DNA of 64,000 nucleotides. Origin: Trileptium ribeirensis (Eukaryota > Nematoda > Enoplea > Enoplida > Thoracostomopsidae). Where the stretch lies: contig JASANE010018597.1 of NCBI GenBank assembly GCA_030248225.1, forward strand, positions 1 to 64,000, read 5' to 3'. Below are positions 11,856 to 23,974 of this stretch, piece after piece (within the stretch, counting starts at the first letter, position 1; each line of letters begins with the position of its first letter). A program made the position numbers and the translations under genes. The notes under the pieces were generated by a model. It was not told where the DNA came from. It saw only the letters and a list, made by a program, of their open reading frames with translations, and did no database searches.

Positions 11856-14597
11856 TAAATAAAGCTGGTGTTTTTGGCAACTCATCCAAAACAATGAGAA
11901 ACAAAATATTGGCCTATTAATGATCAGTTCTAATACATTAAGTAATCGGTTAATGACTGCTTGACATTGAACTGGAAAAAAATTTTACTATCGAACTAAA
12001 ATACTGCCTTTAGTGGTTTAAAAGCTACTTAGCAAATGTGATGTTTGCGATCTACCAGCATCATTATTACTACAAAATAAAATATATTAGTGCGAGGGCT
12101 TGTCTAAGGCTAAAGGAAAACCGACGATTTATATAATTATTTTGTAATAACATTTTCAAGTCAAGTATATGAGCGTATACTATCTTTGACCACGGCCTTA
12201 GTGCAGTAATTGCCTAGTTGTTCATGTCATAAGACCCATGTTTTTCGAGTGGTAAAAATACATGTTATAAGGATCATGATTTATCTTGTTGAATTTCTGT
12301 TACTATATAACATATCGTATAAGGTTTTTATCGAATTCTTCTTAAAGTCTTCAGTTTGCGTTTGCTTCTGGAAGCAACTAATATCACCGCTTCAGAATTA
12401 CTATATAAATGCCGCTAGTTAATTTTTGAAAAGCTCGTAGATAGTTATTGTTCGCAATTACTTCTTGACCAAACCCATCCGTTTGTGATTTGTCATTTGG
12501 AAGTAAACAAAATGATTCAGTTTTCGCTTTCTTAATTAAACCACATACTTTAGCTGTACATTTTATTTATACATTCTTCTAATAATTCATATCCTCAAAT
12601 AGTTGCCACATGTATTATGTGATAACCTAACGCCTCTAACTTTATCTACGAACACAAATGAGGCTACATATAGAACAACATTGAACTTTTCGCTGGATTT
12701 ACATAGCATCAAATAATAAGCGTTAGCTTATATATAAAAGTCAATGAATTTCCGTTTTTCGCTAGTAGTTTTCTTAAAAACAAACCTCTTTTCCAGCAAT
12801 CAGCAGTCTGATCTTACTCAGAGCGACCTTCTATTTAGTCTTTGATAAAGCGTGTTGACGGAACGTTTTGCAGTGGGCGTTGCGATCAGCGCAGCAAGAA
12901 GCTGTTTTCCTATTTTAGAAAATTAGAAAAATATAAACTCCTCCTATTCGCAAAAACCGAGTTTCCGGACTGATATTGCGGCATGTCGTGACTCGAAATC
13001 GGACTATCATTTTTCTTTTAACCATACTTTTACGCTTTTACGTCTTTGATTTCATTCGCAATTTAGTGATAATTGGTTTTTCGTGTTTCTCAATAGCTAA
13101 ATAGGTTTTATTTTCTACAAACGAAACATATTATTGCTGTTTTGTTTTATAGACGAAAATAAGAAAGCTATTATTATCAAACACTGCTTGGTTCTCTAAG
13201 CTTCTCATATGCCTTAAATATTTGCTGTGCGCGAACAATTGGATTTTAAATTTATCGTTTAGCTAAACCTTTCCATTATAAAAAAACAACGCTCGACAAT
13301 GATTCAGATAAACGTTTTCCAATTTAAATGTGGCAAATTGCTCCTTACGCTATACCAAAGCTGAAAAGTTGAAAATGCTACTACAGCCGGCATTCCAAAC
13401 AAATTTCAATTGTACCTGAATCAATATTAAATATCAAATCAATATTTAATTACCACCGATGTAGCTAGAGGAATTTCCAGTGAGGTGATCCTTCGTCAGA
13501 TTCCACACCCCCACCCTCCATGATGTTCCGGGCCCTCCCCCGTGAAATTATGCACCGTTCCTTCCTCCGCGCGCCTGAGGCGCTTGATGTATTTTAACAA
13601 TGTTTGCTGGCAATGCTAATATTAAGGCAAAATTGGCGAAAATGAAGAATATTGCGAGTGTTTCCGTCCAGCTGTATCCGTGCCTGGTCTCAAGTTCAGA
13701 AAATTAAGATAATTTAGCGCCGTTGTTGATAATTGTGAGATTTGATTTGGGGAATTGAGGCACGCCCCGAAGGAGCGAAACATTTCACGTTTTTACCCCT
13801 CAGGTTCAAAAAAATGTCGTCTGCAAAACTTGGCTTTGAGGATAGAGTCCCATACTCAAGGCTACGTCGATGTTGTCTTTAATTAATATTGCGGTTAATA
13901 TTAGTAGTATATCGTTTATTACCGTTCATTGGATGTTATAGTTCAAAGGGTTTTGCATCCGGAGTTAAGTCCACCATCGCGAGCCCAACCATTAAGGTAT
14001 AGCCTGACTGCAACATCCTCTGCCAGCATTATGCAAATATAATACAACATATAGCACAAATTTAAATAAACATGACTTACAAGACCAGTTAATAAATGAA
14101 TTATATCAGAAAAAGGGGGTAAATCCATTTTAATTTCTGATTATATATTTCGATCAAATTTAAAAATCTGGTTAAATCAACTTTATCGAGTAGTTTCTTG
14201 AAATTATCTGGACTAGACGCATTAATTAATGGTTGATTCATTACCCCAACTTGTAGTAGTTTCCAATATAAGTGAGTTGTGTTTACATAGCTCCGCATGT
14301 TATTCATTGTTTTGTTTCTGCATTTTTTCAATGATATTAACCTTTACGGTGCGAAGATTTCTAGCACGGGGCAATTAATGCATAACGAAGTCGTTCGACT
14401 AATATGACATCCACCGCTGAAATAGAACGATTGTGTTCGACGCATATGGCCGTTCAACTGCCACTGGCGGGAATCACGACTGCCTAATTAATCTTATTTT
14501 GACTTTTCTGTGAACGCTGTGTTCTACTATTCTCAATTCTCACCGAGTATTTAAATACAGGCAATAAACCAACGATCCGTAATATAAGTCATACGTA

Positions 14598-14632
<35 letters not shown>

Positions 14633-15397
14633 TGTCTTTTACTCCGTTATGTAACACATTTTTATTTTAAATTCGAATACAATATTTCATTTTGTTCGTT
14701 CTATATTAATTTTAGCATGATAGTTTCTCGCTTTTCGATTAAGAATTTTCGTAATAATGTTGGTGATGCAGATGTTACTAGAAGATAAATTAATATTATT
14801 ATTATTTCTACATTATTTTGTACCCATCTTCGCTGCATTTTATATATAATAGATTATTTTCTGCCAATAGGAAAATATAAATATTGAAGAATTATTGGAG
14901 AAAGATTTTAGCGTTGTAAATCATTACTATCAAGTGAATAATTAAATTTTTTTCATCATTTTATGGGGTAAATTTTTTTTGTTTAGATTTGGGACAGTTT
15001 CCCATGGAAAATTGTAAATAATATCGACAATAATTATAATGATGCAAAAAGTTTATTGTCATATTTTTTAACTACAGTCTTCGTTCAGTGAAGGTTTGAA
15101 AAGGATTTCATGAAGAGTTGCATTTTATTATTATAAGCTAAGTATTTATGTAATGGAATTATGAGGATTCACAATATTATTTGTAACGGTATAAAAAAAC
15201 TTATTTAATTTAAAGCAACAATAATATCATGACGGAAGGAAGAATGAAATACTTAAATATACCTGTAAAATGTAAACGAATGGAAAACAGAAAAAGGCTA
15301 TTCTGTCTACTACGGATTCGTTTAGACCACAGAAATGAGCAGTCATCTCAGATCAACGATCATGTCCAGTTCCCCACCCAGCGTTTTTTATAACGTT
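11856..15397. other. AT-rich intergenic stretch, no supported gene
   Basis: I see no coding signature. A (TA)n microsatellite lies at about 14599-14629. A TGCGCGAACA-like motif near 13229 may be a remnant of the TGTTCGCGAACA-bearing family. GC-rich phrases at 13495-13580 belong to the dispersed GC-rich class seen at 25.3 kb and elsewhere. The short frames at 13943-14331 (minus) show no domain. Confidence 0.5.
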
Positions 15398-15890
15398 GTG
15401 CAGGTTCTTTTCATTACCCCCCCGTAGACCGCGCCCAAAAGGAAATTTTGGTATTTTTGGGATCCTCGAGATCTCCCCTGATCATTGCAACCAAAAATCG
15501 AATTTTTAAAATTTAAAATTTTTTCGATTTTTCGGGTCCCAAGGGTCCCCTTAAAAACCCAAAATTTTTTTCTTAAAAATTAAATTTTTACCCACCATTC
15601 GACGCGGCTTGACGAGGAGCTGAGTCTAATGATGTTACTTTAACGGGATCCAATAACTGTATCCTAAGTTATAACCAAAAACTGTTCAATTGCTGAGCCT
15701 CTCAGCCTCCGATAGTTTTAGAAAATTTTTTGGGTTTTTAGGACCCGAAAAATTTAAAATTTTAAAAATTCAATTTTTGGTTGCAATGATCAGAGGAGGT
15801 CTCGAGGATCACAAAAATACCAAAATTTCCAGAATCTGACCAGTTTTGGGCAAACGCGGGCCGGGGGATAATGGAAAAGAACTGTTGCAC
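15398..15890. mobile_element. 493-bp foldback miniature element
   Basis: The left arm GTGCAGGTTCTTTTCATTAC is mirrored by the right arm ending GGAAAAGAACTGTTGCAC. Inverted matching continues inward through CCAAAATTTCC/GGAAATTTTGG, GATCCTCGAGA/TCTCGAGGATC, TGATCATTGCAACCAAAAAT and the AAATTTAAAATTTT / GGGTCC blocks, to about 15575 on the left and 15715 on the right. There is no coding frame. No clear target duplication was found, so the superfamily is open. Confidence 0.75.
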
Positions 15891-16579
15891 CAAACTCGAA
15901 TAATCACATAATGTTTTGTCACCCCTGAGCGTAAGGCTAAGCCTAACTGTAGCCTGGGTACACGGTTAAAGTTTAGATTTTTGACTTACGGTATTCCTGT
16001 CAAGTCTTCCTCCTCTGTTAATGGTTGTGGGTGGCTGTGGTGGGAACATTAGATCTTCGACATCTACTCTTTTTCCAAAACTTGCTCAAATCGCCTCTAG
16101 CGCACTTGTGGGGATACCTGGAAGGGGCCTATCATCTTTTCAGTGATGCTGTCATAGTTTCTGTACTCCCAATCATCTCATACTCCAAAAACCGATTGCT
16201 TCGCAATCAGGGTCAAACCTACGCGTCAGCTATATTATGACTTACGAAACTAGCGGTTAAAAAGCTATTAAAACTTACCTTACTTTGTTTTCAGATAAAA
16301 TTTTTAGGAGCATCTTTCATATGTGAAACTCCCGATTGATTAACAGTATCATGGCATGCCTCAATATGATGAGCCTAAGTATTGTGCACCACAGCAAGAT
16401 CTAATTGTATGCAGTGCACTTCCAGGGGCGCAAGTCATGGTTGAAACTGCATGGTTGTACTGCCTAGTCGTTCCGACTTAACGACATGAAATTAGTGCAG
16501 TATCGTTCGTCTAGTCTATACTTCACATGGGCAATGTGGAAGGATATGAGCATTGCATGCATAACATTTCTGTATAAGT
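15891..16579. other. Intergenic stretch, nothing recognised
   Basis: The sequence between the foldback element and the LINE remnant has no recognisable gene. The 71-codon frame at 16025-16240 shows no family features. Confidence 0.45.
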
Positions 16580-16910
16580 CTGGCCTGAATCCGAGAGCAT
16601 GTCATTCCTGTATTACATGAGCTGCACTGGTTACCCTTGGAAACGCGCATATACTGTATAAAGATATATCTATCATTTTCAATGCTCTCTCTTCTGAAAC
16701 GCCTTCACTACTCAGAGGCATGCTTCAGTTGTCATCCGTGTCCCGACTAGCTGCTAGCCAAATTTTTTGTATTGACGTTTGTTGGAGCGAGAGTTTTCGA
16801 TCTTTGGGCTCAATGTCGTGGAATCTTCTTCCCAGAGACCTAAGTGATCTGAACATAGCTCGACCACAATTCACGAGCAAACTGAAAACGTATTTATTCA
16901 GACATTGATC
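16580..16910 (+). pseudogene. Old LINE ORF2 C-terminal remnant
   Basis: Translating the plus strand gives LHELHWLPLETRI near 16615, then an interrupted stretch, then ASQIFC...FRSLGSMSWNLLPRDLSD and SKLKTYLFRH just before a stop at 16906-16908. This is the conserved C-terminal tail of CR1/L2-type ORF2 proteins, the same region as the fragment ending at 10743, but diverged and frame-shifted. No catalytic residues remain. Confidence 0.7.
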
Positions 16911-17142
16911 GTATTTATACAACGCGACTGTGTATCGTGTACGTAAACTAAATCAACGACAATATTTATTACCAGTCAAGCCAGCCTTATAGTATAGAAA
17001 AATATATACATGTCTGTTTACAAGGTATCCCCAAGTGGAACAGACCAGATCCTGTCAAATCGAACAGCAAAACAGACTGAGAATAACAAGTAATAAAAGT
17101 TACACAGAAAGGGGGACAAGCCTACCTCTTATATCTGCTTAT

Positions 17143-19980
17143 AAGTTTCTTCCAAATTTGAGGTTTGCTGTGAAATCAAGTTTTGATAATATTACTCTAA
17201 AACTTTTAGAATTTCTAGCAAGCACTATTGATATACCATTAACAGTTTCAGGCAAATTATTCCATGTTCCAATATTTCGAAACATGAACGAGTAAAAAGA
17301 AGATTAGTCTTTGGCTTTGGCAGACTCAATTTTAATACTTGTCCTCGTGTACGGGTTTCACCAGAATCAACAAACAGTTCGTTCGAATGAAAGAAAGATT
17401 AACATTTCCATGAATACATTTATACATCATGACTAAGTCATTTTGTAAACGTCTTAACTCAAGCGGAACAAGGTTTAAAAACTTGAGTCGATTTTTGTAA
17501 CTAGTATCTTCTAAACCAGACCGTTTAAAAATACGGCGTGTGAAGTACCGTTGAACCTTTTCTATCATGTCTATATCATTGACAGCTATGGACGACCATA
17601 TGCAGCAGCAGCAATATTCTAGTATCGGACGCATACAAGTGGTATATGCACGTACTAAAGTGTAAGGGTCAGATGTGTAAAGACATTGTAGCAACATGTT
17701 TGAGATCCTATAAGCGTTAGTTACAATATTTTTGCAGTGGCTGCTAAATTTCAAATCCTTAGAAAATGTAACACCCAGATCTTTAGCAGAGTTGCATGCA
17801 GAAATAACGTGGTTACTGATAATATATTCTGCGTTGAGATTATTTCGGCCTATATGAAGTACCTGATATTTTGAAGGAGATATTTTAAGTTGCCATATAT
17901 TGGACCAGTTTTCAATGTAAGACAATGCGTCTTGCAAATCATGTACTGCTTTTTCAGGATGACATCTTGGAATTCGACATAAAAGCTTAATATCATCAGC
18001 AAATGCTTTACATGATACATTACTAAAATTATGACATACACGATCATTAATGTACAACAAGAATAAGGTTGGGCCTAGTACACTGCCTTGAGGCACTCCA
18101 GAATATACCTGATGCTCTTCTGATAAACAGTTATTTACTTTAACCTTAAAAGTACGTTTACTAATGAAGGAACTTATCCATTTATGTAAGTGCCCTGTGA
18201 CCCCAACAGCTGATAGTTTAGACAGCTATTTAGGATGAGAAACCGTATCGAAGGCTTTGGCAAAGTCAATGTATGCAATGACTGCAGAATCTCCAGAATC
18301 TGCAGTCCTGGACAATTCTGATATACACTCAAGTAATTGTGTGCAAGTTGATTTACGATATGTAAAATCATGTTGATGTTCAGAAATAATATTGTTAGTT
18401 TTCATAAAATCTATAAGAGCGGAATTTATGACCCGTTCCATGAGTTTGCAACAATTCGATGTAAACGATATTGGACGATAGTTTAACGGATCTCCAGAGT
18501 CACCTTTTTTGTATACACCAACAACACTGCCACATGTCGGGAAGCGTACTATTTATGAAAGATTGTTCGAAAATGTGGGCCAGTGGAAAGCACAGGGAGT
18601 CCTTTAGTTTTTGAGAAACTGTTGGGTCAGGCCATCAGGTGAATGACTATGTTTGTGTTTTAGTTTTCCCATGTGAAAGTGAACGATAAGCGGACAGAAG
18701 GTGACCCAGTTCAGTACATTGCCGGTGTTGGATGAATAAATTGTAGGAGTAATACCATTATCATTAACAAAAACATCACAAAATGCGCAGGCAAGTATAT
18801 TAGATCGGATGTTATCTTTGGTAACAAGTTGGTTCTCGGTAGTTTTGAGCGCACTAATTCTTGATTTTGTAAAACATTGGTTTTCACGTATTTGAACAGT
18901 TTACGTTTGTCTCCAGTATCTAATAGCCATTTTTCTTCACGATTTTTATTAAAGACGAAAACAGCTTTAGAAAGTTTCTGGCTAATTTGTTTATATTCTG
19001 CAGAGTTTCCTGTTGTGCGTCACACTTGTCGCTTCTTCGATATCATTCGATTTATATAATATGGATATTTTCTCTTTCGCGCTTTACGTACATATAATAT
19101 TTTAGGAACAAACAATTCACAAGCATAGATTAATACATTATGAAATAATAACCACTTATCATTGACAGTAAACGCGGTGTTTAAGAGAGTTGTCCAATCT
19201 ATACTAGCCAGGAAATTGTTAAGATCTGCAAAGTTAGCTTTTTAAAATCAAACATCGTTGCATGTTCGCGAGCCCTGCTGTTGGGCTGGTTTCCAGACAC
19301 GATGTGGAAATCGATGGAATAGTGGTCACAATTTGCAAACGGCTCTTCGCAATGAACAATGGGGACATTAAGCGGGAATGTAGTTAATAACAAGTCAAGG
19401 ATGCTTTGTTCACGAGTTGGGAAATCTAGTAGTTGTTGGAGTCCAGCTTGGCTAATACGGTTATAGAACATCTGGTAATCACTGGTAATGGAAATGTGTT
19501 ATTTGGCCACTGATACTCAGGAAAGTTGAAATCCCCAACAATTATTACAGGCCAAGCACAATTCGAGCTGGATATTATATATTCTGTAAGTAACTCCGTA
19601 TAGTGCAGCGGGGACCTGGGCGCACGATATACACATATGTATCTTGTTTTAGTTTCCCCAATGATGTCGATGCCTACACATTCTAAATCTTCAAAACAAC
19701 GCTGATTAATAGACAATTTACAGTATTTAATAGAATTGTGGATAAATAGTGCAACACCTCCGCCTCTACCGTTTACTCGGTCACGCCTAAAAACGTGATA
19801 TTTCGGAAACCGTAACATCTGGTCTGGTGTTACACTGTGTAGCCACGTTTCAGCTACTGCAATAATAGAATAATGCTCTGGTGCAAGTAAAAGCTCGAGA
19901 TCGCCTAACTTATTGTTTAGGCTGTGTGCATTAAAGTATTTGCAAGCTAAAACATTTGTTGTCTTTGTCCTAACTTGGCT
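17143..19980 (-). pseudogene. LINE ORF2: endonuclease and reverse transcriptase, multiply broken
   Basis: The 5' third encodes an apurinic-type endonuclease: SIIAVAETWL, GRGGGVALFIHNS and VIIVGDFNFPEYQWP (19.95-19.5 kb), then, in a shifted frame, DFPTREQSILDLLLT and NCDHYSI (19.4-19.3 kb). The polymerase follows: YRKSTCTQLL and AYIDFAKAFDTVSH (18.4-18.23 kb, palm motif A), MPQGSVLGPTLFLLYIND at 18096, and AFADDIKLLC, the catalytic motif C. Next come KDLGVTFSKDLKFSSH and MRPILEYC...EKVQRYFTRR. The last conserved block, GTWNNLPETVNG, is in another frame near 17260, with the stop near 17143. At least three frame breaks are visible. Confidence 0.9.
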
Positions 19981-19991
19981 TGTCCCCTTAG

Positions 19992-21129
19992 TTAGTTTAC
20001 CTGCACGAGGTCATTTTCTTTTAAATGAAGGATTGTATTGTCACCTTGTGTTACCAGTTCATTGTTTAAATCGACATGTTTACCCCCAACGAGACGACCA
20101 TTATCGTTTTTGGAACACCCTTTGAATAGCACCAGTTTATCATTTGTCACCACGTATTTAGATCGATTATTATCAGTTTGCTCCAGTTCACGATTTAGAT
20201 CATACGCCTTTTTTCTAAGTGTTGAAAGAATTTTCCTTTCGTCAATGTTCATTGAGCGGCGAATGAAAATATTCTGCATTCCATCCAATTGTTTCAGTTT
20301 GTTGGATTCATGTAGAATGGATTTTTGCGCCAGATGACGAAGGAACTCGCACCTTTAGAAGCCGAGGCCTAGGTATCCCATTTTGACTCCTTGTCATTTT
20401 TGCCATTCGGAAGACTTTGGTAACACATGCAGATTTGTCCAGTGCTTTGCAGATTTTGTTGACATCTGCTAAATCTGTGCCGTTTTCCGGTACTCCATAG
20501 ATAACCACTGAACGTCTTTGTTCGACGTCTTCTACAGGGGTTTGAGCGATGACAACTTTGCCGCCTGAAGTTGCATTTAACACCTGAGCGTACGATCGGT
20601 TGCCAGACTGTGCTGGCGTACCCTCGTTAGCAGTATGATTGCCGGTAGCTTGGGTACTGGATGTAATTGCAGAGGTTAAAGAAACGATTTGTTGTTCGAG
20701 ACGATCTAATCTGTCGGAAGCGATATTCTGAGTCATTGGTAATGGCTTATTGTCCCGTTGGGTTCGTTGGCAGGTGGAGCAAGCGATGATTATGAAGTTG
20801 TTGTCTTGCAGCATCGGTACTATTGTTGAATCAACGCCGGCACAGGCAAAGTGGATCCACCTGTTGCAGTAGTCACATGCGAAGCAAGATTCGCCTCCAT
20901 CTGTAGAGCACTCACAACATAGATTCGCGGAATTCCGGTTTTTGTTGGCGCTACATGGAGATGCTTCCGGCTGGTAGACCTCCGACTGATTGCAGGACGA
21001 TTTCGGTGTCAGTCGATTTGTTGTTTTTGAAGTCGCTGACAATGATGGTGGTTGTTTGCGGTTCTTACTGACGCTATTTGAGTCTCGATGGTTAGAAACG
21101 GGTTGCGGTTGACTGTTTACTCCGGTCAT
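19992..21129 (-). pseudogene. LINE ORF1 protein with PHD-type zinc finger, one frameshift
   Basis: From the ATG ending at 21129, residues ~71-120 carry a PHD-like Cys pattern (CCEC, CFACDYC, WIHFAC, CSTC), which in such proteins binds zinc and takes part in nucleic-acid or chromatin contact. A short amphipathic stretch (DRLDRLEQQIVSLTSAI) may mediate self-association. After it comes the SVVIYGVPE ... RPRLLKVRV block found in many LINE ORF1 C-termini. The frame breaks at a run of five T (plus strand 20322-20326). One indel there would connect it to the second open stretch (20288-19992, including NIFIRRSMNIDERKI). This copy could not make an intact product. Confidence 0.8.
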
Positions 21130-21235
21130 AGTAATCTTCAGTGGTGGATGTTGTTACAATTTTTTCAAGAATGTATATAATGAAATAAAATTTATAGTCT
21201 GGTGTAACGCACCAGCACGCACTCTTCTTTGTTCT

Positions 21236-23499
21236 TCCTCCTGAATGCAATTTTTTACAAATCGGGCGTTAAAGTGTTCAGTTTTAATACATACTCGATT
21301 TGACATACATATTCATACATGGTCATGGAGGACTCTTCCACCCCCATTCCCGACAGGTCATCCGACCACCCCCCTGCAGACATCTGATGCGTTGAACACA
21401 TAGCTGGCGCCAAAAGCACTGCTCCCGTTCACCCCGTCCCATTCGGCGACCGGCTGATATCACTAGTGAAGCAGAAAGCACCCACCCTCCATATGAAGAC
21501 CCAGATACCACCGTGGGATTTTGGATCTCGCGCATGTAAGCTTTATTGCGGTAAAGGACTATTATGCATCAAAAGTGGATAATATTTTGAATTTATTCGC
21601 TCAACATTCGCTGCCAGTGACAGGCTGCTAATTATTGTTGGAAAAAATGTTCCTTTTTACAAAATATTGCAGTATGCTAAGTAATATTTATCTTTGCGGT
21701 ACTATTTACTTAGGCCCATATTGCAGTTGACAAAACGTCGTCGCTAGTTTTTCCGTTCGGTTCGAGTGAAAAATACTTTCTATTTTTCATCGAATGAAGA
21801 CAACCATTTTTCTAAGTGTTTTCCCGGTTCGCTATGTGCGTAGAAAAAGATCTTAAGATCTACTAATCCATCTACAAGAAGTACTTCGAAGCGAAACACC
21901 ATGTGTACTTTTGTATTAAAGACCTTAAAAGCTGTGTGAAGGAGTGTTTCAGACGGAAAACAAACAGAAATGAAGAAACGCCGCGTTTAGTATATAACAC
22001 GTATATGTGTGCACAATCGAACACCTCTGCCAATGTATTAATTAAAAATTAGTCTATCGCATTATCCTTTCATACCCACTAGGCCCAATTAGACCTGACG
22101 CACGTTGTCATCGTTGTCTACTGAGTTTGTCGTGTCCTGAACGTTTGCCGTGATTTGTTATTCTATCGCGTTGTGAGGTTCTTTGTGGAACCGCGCAACA
22201 TCTTCTAGGTAGCTCAGTGATCAGCATATGCACCTTTTACCTGTACTTTTCAGGTTCGATCCCTGGCGCCGGCTTGAGTTTGTCTAACATCGCACGATAC
22301 ACAAATATCATAATTCGGGCATGAGAGAGATAATTGCTGTCAGTACACCGTAAGTAACCCGAGGAAATTCTATAGTTTTCTTAAAGACATAATATATGGT
22401 GGCACCAGCTAGCGAACGTAATTTCGATGCACGCAATAATTTTATTATCGAACATTACCTACGTTTCCAACGTTGGAAATTCATTTTTGTGAGGTATTGA
22501 ATACAGTGGTAATAGTAGTATTAAGCTAGGATAAGAAAGTGAGTGCGCAGCCGCCCGACATTAAACCTGCTTCAAGTCTGTACGAAACATTGATTAATAG
22601 AGGTTCGGAACCTGAACACCGAAAAGCCTTTGGAGAAGACGTAATACGATGAGAGATGCTTAAAACGGGTCGTGTATAGCGCTGTTCAAAACAATCCGAA
22701 CCAAGGACATAAACGTAACAAAAAATCTGAGGTGACGGATCGCAGTGGGATGAAAAACTTTGTGGAGGGGGGCTGAACAGAACATGGTTCATCTTGCAAT
22801 CGCTCACCGGTTATGTGCATGATGATTACTAACGAGTTTATATAAATGCATGATGAGCTTACTTGATTTCTTTGACGATCGACCTACATATCCCTCCCCC
22901 AGGCATATACTCTATATACATTATTGATCATTATGGAATTTTTTGGGAGACTCCAGACATATTTATAAATATGCATAGATGATTGAACAACTTGTCATAT
23001 TTCTTGGCGGACGATCTACATTGCTGCTCTTGCAGGCAAGTTTCTGGGGTACCCACCTCCCGGTGTTCGCGCCCGTGAATTAAAGTTCAAACAAAATTGC
23101 AGAAGTCTCGGTCACAGCTATTATTTATCTTCATAATGCTAGCAACTACAGGGGTCAAAATTATTGACTAACGTTGTTTTCACTGTCTTATAAGCTATTG
23201 CGCTAAGGCCATGTAAAACGGTACTGGGCAAACTCCGTCGCGAAAATCAAGCAGGCTTCAAGGCGGACTGTAGTTAGCTGGCCAAGCTCCCCGCTACGAT
23301 TTCCTACGGCAACGAATAACCGGTGTTCTATGTAGTTAAATTTGTCGACTTCAAATCTGTATTGTCTATGTGACCAACAAAGTTGATGGAAGTCGAAGAC
23401 ATAATACAATGTTGTTTGCTATCATTTTGGAGTGTTGCGCGCGCAAGGTTATCAGGATTGGTGTATAATAACAGGGTTGATGCGTCTCCTTACCCAGAA
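21236..23499. other. Intergenic stretch with one tRNA-like repeat
   Basis: I see no coding signature. The 93-codon minus frame at 22526-22807 and the 70-codon minus frame at 21323-21535 have no domain features. A tRNA-Lys-like repeat lies at 22203-22272. Confidence 0.5.
22203..22272 (+). repeat. tRNA-Lys(UUU)-like SINE head or tRNA pseudogene
   Basis: The A box (TAGCTCAGTGATCAGCAT) and B box (GGTTCGATCCC) are well formed and correctly spaced. The T arm pairs fully (TCAGG/CCTGG around TTCGATC). The anticodon stem pairs at four of five positions around CTTTTAC, which puts TTT at the anticodon. The D stem pairs at three of four. The acceptor ends do not pair, so a working tRNA is unlikely; a tRNA-derived SINE head fits better. 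Confidence 0.5.
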
Positions 23500-23597
23500 T
23501 ATGCGATAGATTGCGTGGCAAGCAAGGTTCCATGCGATCCCTTATTCTGTTCAACCTCATCTACGATTGGGTGCTGAAGACTGAACTTATAAAACCC
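23500..23597 (+). pseudogene. Short, old reverse transcriptase remnant
   Basis: One plus-strand frame reads KQGSMRSLILFNLIYDWVLK, which resembles the motif-B region of LINE reverse transcriptases (normally RQGCVLSPLLFN.YIDW). Only about 30 residues are convincing. It directly precedes the 188-bp tandem duplication. Chance resemblance cannot be excluded. Confidence 0.35.
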
Positions 23598-23974
23598 GAT
23601 GAGGGAATGATAGTGATAATCATCTGACAAGCGGCTAAAACAACTGATCATGATTACTTTGACTACATTGTACTTCTGTCGGAATTTGTTGAAAACATGT
23701 AAAAGTTGTGTAATATGCTTGAACAAAGCCTAGAATTTGTCATAGTGACCGACAAAACAAAATAATGCCATGTTATTGAGACAATGATGAGGGAATGACA
23801 GTTATAATCATCTGACAAGCGGCTAAAACAACTGATCATGATTACTTTGACTACATTGTACTTCTGTCGGAATTTGTTGAAAACATGTAAAAGTTGTGTA
23901 ATATGCTTGAACAAAGCCTAGAAATTGTCATAGTGACCGACAAAATAAAATAATGCCATGTTATTGAGACAATG
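23598..23974. repeat. Two tandem 188-bp units
   Basis: GATGAGGGAATGA begins at 23598 and 23786. The unit ends with CATGTTATTGAGACAATG. The copies are nearly identical apart from a few substitutions (for example TAGTGATAATC versus CAGTTATAATC, and CAAAACAAAATAAT versus CAAAATAAAATAAT). The two similar minus-strand frames (23490-23726 and 23663-23914) are a consequence of the repeat. Confidence 0.95.

Larger units (their letters stand above)
16960..21235 (-). mobile_element. Near full-length, broken CR1-like LINE with PHD-finger ORF1
   Basis: Read on the minus strand, a 5' leader (about 21235-21130) is followed by ORF1 (21129-19992), ORF2 with endonuclease and reverse transcriptase (about 19980-17143) and a short 3' region containing AATAAA on the minus strand near 16963. 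The order PHD finger, endonuclease, reverse transcriptase, conserved C-terminus matches CR1-group LINEs. Both frames are broken, but long stretches of each survive, so the copy is moderately old. Its 3' end abuts the older LINE remnant ending at 16910; the exact 3' boundary and target duplication are not resolved. Confidence 0.85.

Noticed and set aside
17035..17295. 86-codon plus-strand frame
   Set aside because: It is antisense to the C-terminus of the minus-strand LINE ORF2 (GTWNNLPETVNG).
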